A DNA stretch of 10,744 bases, taken from NCBI GenBank assembly GCA_013042765.1, contig JABDPP010000086.1, positions 1 to 10,744 on the forward strand. The letters run 5' to 3'. The notes under the pieces were generated by a model that worked only from the letters and a program-made list of their open reading frames with translations, was not told the origin of the DNA and searched no databases. This stretch comes from Litoreibacter sp. Lineage in GTDB: Bacteria; Pseudomonadota; Alphaproteobacteria; Rhodobacterales; Rhodobacteraceae. The translations under genes and the position numbers were made by a program. Positions 1-5,486 of this stretch are shown piece by piece (positions within the stretch are counted from its first letter, which is position 1; each line of letters starts with the position of its first letter).

Positions 1-1333
1 CGACATGGGATGCGCTGACCCCTCCGAAGGAGCCAATTAACAGTGTTGTCGCTGTGTAAGGGGAACTGGCGCCGGTGAGGGACCAGCCCGCCGTGATTGC
101 CATGACGATGTTAGCGGGAGAGAGCCCGAGGCTCGCCGCGTTGGGCAGGATTGGTGCGATCAGGGAGACCGACAGGATCGGGTTCATACCGAACTGCCCG
201 GTCAATGGGATGATCCAGATCAGTGCTACGAGGATGATCCAAGCGGGAAGGCCGGACAGATCCAGCCCTGATGCGGTGACAACCGGTGCCAGTAGTGTTG
301 AGCCCAAAGTCCCGATGAAGCCGGCCATCATCAGCAGGACAAGTTCGCCGCGATATCCTGTGAGGTCACGGCTAATGTAGTTTTGCAGTCTGCTTCCGCT
401 TTCCTGGATACGATTGTCAGGTGTCGCCTGAATTAAGATCCAGATGCTCGCAATGATCGGCACGACAACGATCACGACGCCCACGGCGCGGATCCCTGTG
501 AGGAGATGCAGGCCGCCCACACTGATCACCAGCAAAAGCAGAAGGCCGACCAAGGGCGACAGGCTTCGCCATGATCCGTCTGGCTTTGCCCGCGATGCCC
601 GCAGGCCCGGTGTGAGCTTCGGCTTGAAAATCGTGTCCAGACTCCACCCGATCCCGGCAACGATCAGTCCGCTCACAAGGCAGGGCAGAAACGCCCCGGC
701 CCATGTGGCGCCGGGCACAAGAGAGAGAGATATTGCCATCGAAAAGGCCAGCGGAGACCAAGGCAAGGTCGCCACGAACCCGCGCTGAATTGCGAGCAAC
801 ATGCGTCGCTCACGGTGCCCGCGAATCTCCGTGTTCTCTTCCTGCTTCGCGCTGTTCATGGCCAGGCTGCCGAGCAGGGCGATTGCACCGTAACTCAAGA
901 GCAGCCCGAACAGATTCCCGCCCAGCGTAAGGGCTGCGTAACGCCGACCCGGAGGTTGTTCGGCCAGAAATTGCCCGCAGGTTGTGATCGCGGAGGATGT
1001 ATCGGCGGCGTGCCGCAGGCTCGTAAGCGCAGTGAAGAATGCCCCGATAAAGGCGGCTGTCTTCAGGCCATTCCCAACTGATGACAGCCATTGTGGATCG
1101 AGAATGATAGCCGCTGACGACATCAACATGCCGACCACGACGAAGATCCGGCGTGTCCAGCCGACACGCAATGCCATAGCTGCGATCGCGCCTGCAGATA
1201 GAAGAGCCGCTATATTGCCGTAAATCGGTCCAGCGCCCCATTCACTGAGGATGACCAGCCCAAGTATCGCTGTGAGCGTAAAGCCGATGATGAGATCAGC
1301 GCCTCGGTTCTGAGCTGGAGAGGCGTCAGTCAT
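1..1333 (-). CDS. IT-superfamily-like multi-spanning permease, C-terminus cut by window edge
   Basis: An uninterrupted minus-strand frame runs from the ATG at 1333-1331 to the left edge (444 codons, no stop), so the gene is partial. The product is very hydrophobic, with about ten predicted membrane segments (for example residues 13-30, 40-56, 62-78, 92-104, 134-156, 190-206, 214-230, 258-280, 282-302, 331-352, 364-380). Residues 110-125 carry a polar, Ser/Thr-rich stretch (DTSSAITTCG), and residues 378-440 carry GQFGMNP and a Gly/Ser/Thr-rich ITAGWSLTGASSPYT segment. Paired polar re-entrant-like motifs of this kind are typical of the ion-transporter superfamily (citrate, gluconate, arsenite and dicarboxylate carriers). 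That placement is inference from pattern; the substrate cannot be read. A weak GGAAA lies shortly before the ATG, and no other start fits upstream. The gene is divergent from the DUF808 gene. Confidence 0.72.
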   Translation of the reverse strand, partial: MTDASPAQNRGADLIIGFTLTAILGLVILSEWGAGPIYGNIAALLSAGAIAAMALRVGWTRRIFVVVGMLMSSAAIILDPQWLSSVGNGLKTAAFIGAFFTALTSLRHAADTSSAITTCGQFLAEQPPGRRYAALTLGGNLFGLLLSYGAIALLGSLAMNSAKQEENTEIRGHRERRMLLAIQRGFVATLPWSPLAFSMAISLSLVPGATWAGAFLPCLVSGLIVAGIGWSLDTIFKPKLTPGLRASRAKPDGSWRSLSPLVGLLLLLVISVGGLHLLTGIRAVGVVIVVVPIIASIWILIQATPDNRIQESGSRLQNYISRDLTGYRGELVLLMMAGFIGTLGSTLLAPVVTASGLDLSGLPAWIILVALIWIIPLTGQFGMNPILSVSLIAPILPNAASLGLSPANIVMAITAGWSLTGASSPYTATTLLIGSFGGVSASHV

Positions 1334-1362
1334 CCGGTTTCCGATGGAAAAGATGGCGCCAA

Positions 1363-1608
1363 GTGGGTGTTCTGGATCACGTGATCGGGGCCTGTTCTAC
1401 AGCGCTGGGGGCTGACTGGGATATGGGCCGCGGGTTCAATCAGAGATATCGCCTGCTCCCTGATGCATATCGGTCGGGATTGGCGCTGGCAATGCGCAGG
1501 ATTGCACATAAACAAGAAGCGCAGGGTCTGGCCCCGGCACGCTCCGTCTGGAAAATCATCCGCGTCGCGCGAATGGCTTGCAGCATGCCGCAATCACTGG
1601 CTAGGTGA
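1363..1608 (+). CDS. Doubtful small ORF (81 codons), unknown function
   Basis: A GTG-initiated frame encodes MGVLDHVIGACSTALGADWD and continues to a basic C-terminal half ending in MPQSLAR. The product has a normal amino-acid mix, many preferred GC-ending codons and no membrane segment. I do not recognise it. Against it are the absence of a good Shine-Dalgarno sequence before the GTG, the lack of an alternative early ATG (the first is codon 21), and its location in a region that must also carry divergent promoters. It could be a genuine small protein, the remnant of a lost gene, or chance. It ends 58 bases before the DUF808 start. Confidence 0.22.
   Translation: MGVLDHVIGACSTALGADWDMGRGFNQRYRLLPDAYRSGLALAMRRIAHKQEAQGLAPARSVWKIIRVARMACSMPQSLAR
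1375..1386. promoter_or_regulatory. Perfect 12-bp palindrome GATCACGTGATC, possible operator
   Basis: The 12 bases GATCACGTGATC equal their own reverse complement. The site lies 41 bases upstream of the permease ATG, inside the divergent spacer, which is a natural place for a dimeric regulator to bind. Seen in sequence: the palindrome. Inferred: the operator role. A 12-bp palindrome can arise by chance, and it also lies inside a doubtful small frame (codons LDHVIG), so the call is tentative. Confidence 0.3.
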
Positions 1609-1654
1609 GATTACAGAGTCAGCCCGTACGTTTGCTGTTTTGACGCGGGCGTGG

Positions 1655-1659
1655 AAAGG
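1655..1659 (+). promoter_or_regulatory. Ribosome binding site deciding the DUF808 start
   Basis: AAAGG stands 7 bases before the ATG at 1667. It supports that ATG over the upstream ATG at 1463, which would add 68 unrelated, Arg/Trp-rich residues. Confidence 0.55.
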
Positions 1660-1666
1660 TCAGGTC

Positions 1667-2629
1667 ATGAGCGGTCTTATCGCCCTTCTGGATGATGTTG
1701 CAGCAATTGCAAAAGTCGCGGCTGCGTCGATTGATGACGTGGCTGGCCAGGCGGCCAAGGCTGGCGCGAAAGCGGCCGGGGCGGTCATTGACGATGCGGC
1801 CGTCACTCCGAAATACCTTCACGGGTTCGAGGCTTCGCGGGAACTGCCCATTGTCTGGCGGATCGCGAAAGGTTCGATCAAGAACAAGCTGCTGTTTCTG
1901 CTTCCTGCCGGATTGCTGCTGTCCTCCTTTGCGCCCTGGCTGATCATGCCGCTCTTGATGCTGGGCGGTGCTTATCTCTGTTTTGAAGGCGCGGAGAAGA
2001 TCGCGCATGTGCTCTGGCCCTCCGCGCATCACGGGGACAAAGAGCATGCCGAGATTGATGACCCGGCGCATCTCGAAGAGGCCAAGGCCGCGGGCGCGAT
2101 CAAGACCGACTTCATTCTCTCGGCCGAGATCATGACAATCGCGCTTGCCGCCATCCCTCCAAGCACGATCTGGATGGAGGCGGCCACGCTGGCAACTGTC
2201 GGGGTAGGAATTACTGTCGCGGTTTATGGAAGCGTCGCCCTGATCGTGAAGGCAGACGATATCGGTTTGCATATGGTCGAGACTGGCACGTTGGCAGCCA
2301 CGCGGGCCCTAGGGCGCGGGATCGTGAAGATGATGCCGTCCTTTCTGACGTTGCTCACGGTGGTCGGTACTGCGGCGATGCTCTGGGTCGGGGGATCCAT
2401 TGTCATTCACGGTTTGGACACACTCGGGTTCGGCTGGTTGTACCACGAGATCCACGACGTTGCCGTGGCCGTCGGACATTCCGTGCCGCAGGCCGAGGCG
2501 GCAGTAGAATGGGCGGTTACGGCCTTTCTGGACGGCATATTCGGAATAGTTCTGGGGATGCTTGTCATCCCGTTTGTCACCCACGTGATTGCGCCGTTGC
2601 GCTCGAAAATGGGGCGAATTCTTGGATGA
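1667..2629 (+). CDS. DUF808 (YedI-type) inner-membrane protein
   Basis: The 320-residue product matches what I know of the DUF808 family (E. coli YedI is about 305 residues). Hallmarks are the start SGLIALLDDVAAIAKVAAAS, the stretch SRELPIVWRIAKGSIKNK (residues 57-74), the GGAYLCFEGAEKIAHVLW block (100-117), IKTDFILSAEIMTIAL (145-160) and VGGSIVIHG (241-249). Membrane helices are likely at about 74-95, 96-110, 150-166, 173-195, 222-247 and 288-310. An Ala/Lys-rich amphipathic N-terminal helix (10-45) precedes the first one. The biochemical function of the family is not established, so none is assigned. The start was chosen because family similarity begins at this ATG and a ribosome binding site precedes it. 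The gene appears monocistronic: a large spacer follows and an inverted repeat starts 9 bases after the stop. Confidence 0.9.
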   Translation: MSGLIALLDDVAAIAKVAAASIDDVAGQAAKAGAKAAGAVIDDAAVTPKYLHGFEASRELPIVWRIAKGSIKNKLLFLLPAGLLLSSFAPWLIMPLLMLGGAYLCFEGAEKIAHVLWPSAHHGDKEHAEIDDPAHLEEAKAAGAIKTDFILSAEIMTIALAAIPPSTIWMEAATLATVGVGITVAVYGSVALIVKADDIGLHMVETGTLAATRALGRGIVKMMPSFLTLLTVVGTAAMLWVGGSIVIHGLDTLGFGWLYHEIHDVAVAVGHSVPQAEAAVEWAVTAFLDGIFGIVLGMLVIPFVTHVIAPLRSKMGRILG

Positions 2630-2638
2630 GACAAATGC

Positions 2639-2691
2639 CTCAAACAATGCAGTTCTTACGTCCGGATCATGTGTAGCTGCTCTTGTTTGAG
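2639..2691. repeat. Inverted repeat/hairpin after the DUF808 gene
   Basis: The arms CTCAAACAA (2639-2647) and TTGTTTGAG (2683-2691) are perfect 9-bp complements. Inside them GCAG (2649-2652) pairs with CTGC (2677-2680), giving an imperfect two-part stem with a loop of about 20 bases. It begins 9 bases after the DUF808 stop. No run of T follows on the plus strand, so it is not a classical intrinsic terminator. It could stabilise the mRNA 3' end, act in Rho-dependent termination, or be a protein-binding repeat. Confidence 0.5.
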
Positions 2692-2700
2692 ACTAACTCA

Positions 2701-2712
2701 ATTGCGAGCAAT
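2701..2712. repeat. Near-palindrome ATTGC-GA-GCAAT
   Basis: Two 5-bp complementary arms flank a GA centre, ten bases after the large inverted repeat and just ahead of the most AT-rich segment. This has the size and symmetry of a half-turn operator, but no regulator is encoded nearby and no second copy is seen. Confidence 0.25.
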
Positions 2713-2740
2713 GGTTTCGATTTGAATATTAAGTTAATAA

Positions 2741-2753
2741 TATCAAATATTTA
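2741..2753 (+). promoter_or_regulatory. Candidate IHF binding site
   Basis: TATCAAATATTTA fits the consensus WATCARNNNNTTR at every defined position and sits in an AT-rich flank, as functional IHF sites usually do. IHF is common in alphaproteobacteria. It lies about 210 bases upstream of the small membrane-protein gene. Binding is inference; short consensus matches in AT-rich DNA also occur by chance. Confidence 0.35.
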
Positions 2754-2822
2754 TTAGACATCTCGTCAGAATTTTTGGCAAAGAAAGACGAAAACGAGGG
2801 CTACGTTCAGGACTCTGAAAGG

Positions 2823-2845
2823 AAGGGCGCTCTTAGTACGCCCTT
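2823..2845. repeat. Small GC-rich hairpin AAGGGCG/CGCCCTT
   Basis: The perfect 7-bp arms AAGGGCG (2823-2829) and CGCCCTT (2839-2845) enclose a 9-base loop. No T-run follows on either strand. It is a local GC-rich island within the AT-rich gap, 117 bases before the next start codon, so it may form in the 5' leader of that mRNA or be part of a small RNA. Confidence 0.35.
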
Positions 2846-2962
2846 GCCGATCCATAATCAGTGTGGTCCGAGAAACTAGTCCGAATTTGATCTAATTTTG
2901 CCCAAGTCTGGCCTTTTTCAACCGCGACATTGAGGGTGTCTAATTTTATTCAGGTACTAGCA

Positions 2963-3583
2963 ATGAGCGCACATTTTGAAACGAGCATGATTGATATGAC
3001 CAAGTGGCAGAGCCTTGTGTCATTCCCATCTTCATTTGGATATTCGGTCAGCGAACACCCCGACCGGTTCAAGCGGGAAGCGGCGGTGGAAGTCATCATC
3101 AGATGCGTTGCCATCCTTATTGTTTTCGGGGCCTATTTCCAGTGGTTCCTCCCGTCGCTGATCATGCGCGGAGATCCGGCCGTCGCGAAGGCTGTCTTGT
3201 CGATCGTATTCGCCGGAACGGGCCTTGGCCTTTACGTTGTTGGGACCCGGGGTTTTCTGAATGAGTTGACCCTCAACATGACGAAGCAGGAACTCCGGAT
3301 CGGGAAACTGAACGGGCAGGGGCGCAATCGTATCGCCCGCCATATTGCGCTCGACCGTGTCGAGAGCATGTTCGTCAAGCGCCCCAGCGAGCGGCAGGCA
3401 CCTGCAACCCTTTATCTGCGTCTTGCGGGCAAGCCACGTGCGATCGCGGTCCTCCGGGGTCATCAGAGTGAGGTCGAAGCTCTGCACATGCGCCTGTGTC
3501 AAGACATCCAGTTCGCCACGCAGAAAAGGGCGGTTGTTCGTCCTCAGCGTCCGCCGAGCGTTTTCAAACCACAATCTGTCTAA
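2963..3583 (+). CDS. Small membrane protein with two TM helices and a PH-like domain, unrecognised
   Basis: The 206-residue product has a polar N-terminus (1-42), two hydrophobic segments at about 43-66 (VEVIIRCVAILIVFGAYFQW) and 76-97, and then a soluble part (101-182) with alternating beta-type segments (ELTLNMTKQELRIGKL, HIALDRVESMFVK, ATLYLRLAG, AIAVLRG) ending in a helix (QSEVEALHMRLCQDI). A helical hairpin followed by such a region resembles bacterial PH-like domain proteins, with the domain on the cytoplasmic side. The last 25 residues are basic and Pro-rich. I cannot name a family or a function. ATG at 2963 was chosen because CAGG stands 8 bases upstream; TTG at 2930, GTG at 2936 and ATG at 2987 or 2996 are alternatives in the same frame. 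It lies 103 bases upstream of tamA on the same strand, so co-transcription is possible but unproved. Confidence 0.8.
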   Translation: MSAHFETSMIDMTKWQSLVSFPSSFGYSVSEHPDRFKREAAVEVIIRCVAILIVFGAYFQWFLPSLIMRGDPAVAKAVLSIVFAGTGLGLYVVGTRGFLNELTLNMTKQELRIGKLNGQGRNRIARHIALDRVESMFVKRPSERQAPATLYLRLAGKPRAIAVLRGHQSEVEALHMRLCQDIQFATQKRAVVRPQRPPSVFKPQSV

Positions 3584-3589
3584 TCTTTT

Positions 3590-3617
3590 GAACCGACTTG
3601 GCCTTGTGGCCGGGTTC
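3590..3617 (+). other. Possible imperfect hairpin between the membrane-protein gene and tamA
   Basis: GAACC (3590-3594) can pair with GGTTC (3613-3617), and GGCC (3600-3603) with GGCC (3608-3611) around a TTGT loop. The internal part is asymmetric and no T-run follows, so it is a weak candidate for a transcription or mRNA 3'-end signal in the 103-base gap before tamA. Confidence 0.25.
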
Positions 3618-3686
3618 GGGTTTAAACTGGCACTGATACCTCTCTGGTCTGGGTTTTCCCCACGCTGAGCATCAGAAAGTGGACAT

Positions 3687-5486
3687 GTGCCTTCAGTTCG
3701 AAGATCTCTAACTATTATTGCGTCCGTACTTGGGCTGAGTTGCGCGCCGGCCTTCGCGGTCGAAGTTCGTTTTGACACCACCGATCTGACAGAGGATGTG
3801 TCGGAGCAAGTCCAGCAGGTTTCAGTCCTTGCGGGGCTTGGTGCGGCGAAAAGCAAGAATGCACAGGATATCCTCGCTGGCAGCCGCGCTGATTACGAAC
3901 GGATCCTGGCCGTCTTGTATGAGAACGGGTTCTTTGGCGCGTCGGTCAGCATCCTTATGGATGGTCGCGAAGCCACTGCCATCCCGCTAATCGCACCACC
4001 TGCGCGGATCGACACTGTGATCGTCCGGATCGATGCGGGTCTCCCCTTCCGATTTGGAGTGGCAGATACGCGCCCGCGGCCTGAGCCCTTCACCCTGCCC
4101 GAGGCTTTTCGCCGTGGTGAGATCGCGCGGCTCAGCGCTATTCGCGATGCGGTCGGCGCAACGATCGACGCGTGGCGGGATGTGGGCCACGCCAAGGCTG
4201 CGCCGGCTGCCCAGGAAATTACGGCTGATCACCCGCGCCGCGTTCTGGATGCGCGTGTGACCATCGATCCGGGACCACGCCTTCGTTTTGGCGAACTGAT
4301 CATTGAGGACGGCGTGTCGGTTCGCGAGGCCCGGATCCGGGAAATCGCGGGGTTCCCGCGCGGTCTTGTTTTCTCTCCGGCTGAGATTGAAAAGATCGCA
4401 ACCCGTTTCCGGCGTACCGGCACGTTCAGCTCAATCGCCCTGTCGGAAGCCGAGAAACCTGGCCCCGATGGAACTCTGGACGTCACGGTTCAGCTTGTGG
4501 AGAACCCGCCACGCCGGATCGGCTTCGGCGGTGAAATCTCCTCCCTCGACGGGTTGACCCTGAACGGGTTTTGGCTTCACAGGAATCTGCTCGGTGGTGC
4601 GGAGAGGTTGCGGATTGAAGGTGAGGCCCGCGGCATCGAAGGCGAAAGCGGCGGCGAGGATTACACGTTCTCGGCGCAGTTCGACCGGCCTGCCACGTTC
4701 AATCAGGATACGGATCTTTATATTCGGGGTGAGGCGGAAAAGCTGAACGAGGTGAACTTCTCGTCTGAGAAGTTCTCCGTTGGAGCGGGTATTCGCCGCT
4801 ACGCGTCTGATACTCGGACATATACGTTTGGATTGGGTGTGGAGAGCGCAAAGACCAGCGATGTCTTCGGCGACCGGAGCTACACGCTTCTGATGGGGTA
4901 TGCCGGTGCGACTTTCGACTATCGAGACGATACGCTGGACGCTAAAGATGGATACTACCTCGATGCGTCTGTCACGCCCTTTTTCGCCCTAGCAGGCGAA
5001 GGAGATGGCGTACTCACCGAATTGGATGCGCGGTTCTACCGAAGCTTCGGCAAGCAAAATGGCATGACCTTCGCCTTAAGGGGCCAGCTGGGATCTGTCG
5101 CGGGTGCGCCGATCGACGAAGTCCCGGCCGATTACCTGTTCTATTCGGGGGGCGGCGGAACGGTGCGCGGCCAGCCCTATCAATCCCTCGCAGTTGATCT
5201 TGGCGGCGGCTCTTTCGTGGGCGGTCGTTCCTTCCTTGCCCTGTCTTCTGAGATCCGCATGCGGGCAACCGAGCGAATTGGTTTGGTCGCCTTTTATGAT
5301 GCAGGCTATGTTGGGCCAGAGGCATTTCCGGATGGCTCATCGGGAGATTGGCACAGCGGGGCCGGGATCGGGGTGCGTTATGGAACAGGGATCGGGCCAA
5401 TCCGGATGGATCTCGCCGTTCCGGTTTCGGGCCCCGGAGACCAATCCGGCTTTCAGGTCTATATCGGGATAGGACAGGCATTTTGA
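3687..5486 (+). CDS. tamA: TamA, outer-membrane Omp85-family assembly protein
   Basis: TamA is the outer-membrane part of the translocation and assembly module and helps insert certain beta-barrel and autotransporter proteins. The 599-residue product has a Sec signal peptide (1-24, cleavage likely after AFA) and then POTRA-like alpha/beta repeats (roughly 25-110, 110-190, 190-272; the last, with LRFGELIIEDG and the LVENPPRRIGFGG end, is clearest). A C-terminal 16-strand Omp85 barrel (about 273-599) follows. Omp85 marks are the loop-6 motif GGGGTVRGQPY (489-498, with the conserved Arg at 494), the FYDAGYVG and GPIRMDLAVPV strands, and a C-terminal aromatic sorting signal ending in F599. The length is normal for alphaproteobacterial TamA. 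GTG at 3687 is chosen because it gives a complete signal peptide; the overlapping ATG at 3685 is out of frame. The stop overlaps the tamB start. Confidence 0.93.
   Translation: MPSVRRSLTIIASVLGLSCAPAFAVEVRFDTTDLTEDVSEQVQQVSVLAGLGAAKSKNAQDILAGSRADYERILAVLYENGFFGASVSILMDGREATAIPLIAPPARIDTVIVRIDAGLPFRFGVADTRPRPEPFTLPEAFRRGEIARLSAIRDAVGATIDAWRDVGHAKAAPAAQEITADHPRRVLDARVTIDPGPRLRFGELIIEDGVSVREARIREIAGFPRGLVFSPAEIEKIATRFRRTGTFSSIALSEAEKPGPDGTLDVTVQLVENPPRRIGFGGEISSLDGLTLNGFWLHRNLLGGAERLRIEGEARGIEGESGGEDYTFSAQFDRPATFNQDTDLYIRGEAEKLNEVNFSSEKFSVGAGIRRYASDTRTYTFGLGVESAKTSDVFGDRSYTLLMGYAGATFDYRDDTLDAKDGYYLDASVTPFFALAGEGDGVLTELDARFYRSFGKQNGMTFALRGQLGSVAGAPIDEVPADYLFYSGGGGTVRGQPYQSLAVDLGGGSFVGGRSFLALSSEIRMRATERIGLVAFYDAGYVGPEAFPDGSSGDWHSGAGIGVRYGTGIGPIRMDLAVPVSGPGDQSGFQVYIGIGQAF
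5471..5474 (+). promoter_or_regulatory. Ribosome binding site for the tamB TTG start
   Basis: AGGA inside the last codons of tamA lies 8 bases before the TTG at 5483. It supports this non-ATG start over the in-frame ATG at 5348, which would place 45 Arg-rich residues, read out of frame through tamA, ahead of the signal peptide. Confidence 0.5.

Larger units (their letters stand above)
1334..1666. other. Divergent intergenic spacer between permease and DUF808 genes
   Basis: This 333-base stretch separates two genes pointing away from each other and must hold both promoters. I could not identify convincing -35/-10 pairs in it. It contains a perfect 12-bp palindrome (1375-1386), a small 8-bp palindrome CAGCGCTG (1400-1407), and an 81-codon plus-strand frame listed separately with low confidence. 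No RNA gene or repeat is visible. Confidence 0.6.
2630..2962. other. AT-rich intergenic region with several symmetric elements
   Basis: No plausible coding frame fills these 333 bases. Roughly 2690-2790 is conspicuously AT-rich compared with the GC-rich genes on either side. The region holds a long inverted repeat (2639-2691), a near-palindrome ATTGC-GA-GCAAT (2701-2712), an ATTAA-G-TTAAT mini-palindrome near 2730, an exact IHF consensus match (2741-2753), a 7-bp hairpin (2823-2845) and two copies of GTCCGA (2866-2871, 2879-2884). The promoter of the downstream membrane-protein gene must lie here or close by, but I found no convincing -35/-10 pair. Confidence 0.6.

Noticed and set aside
1463..1666. 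Extended ATG start for the DUF808 protein
   Set aside because: The extra 68 residues resemble nothing in the family, and family similarity begins exactly at the ATG at 1667, which has its own ribosome binding site.
2820..2890. tRNA-like or small-RNA gene in the AT-rich gap
   Set aside because: The GTCCGA repeats and the hairpin do not assemble into a cloverleaf; no T-arm or acceptor pairing is visible.
3735..3749. Possible lipobox (LGLSC) in the TamA signal peptide
   Set aside because: The residues before Cys (G-L-S) do not fit the lipobox, and a normal signal peptidase I site (AFA) follows five residues later.
3032..3856. 274-codon minus-strand open frame across the small membrane-protein gene and the start of tamA
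   Set aside because: It is antisense to two better-supported genes, has Arg-rich composition and no recognisable motif.
5348..5482. Extended ATG start for tamB inside tamA
   Set aside because: It would add 45 Arg/Gly-rich residues in front of a complete signal-like segment; TTG 5483 has a ribosome binding site and the typical stop-start overlap.
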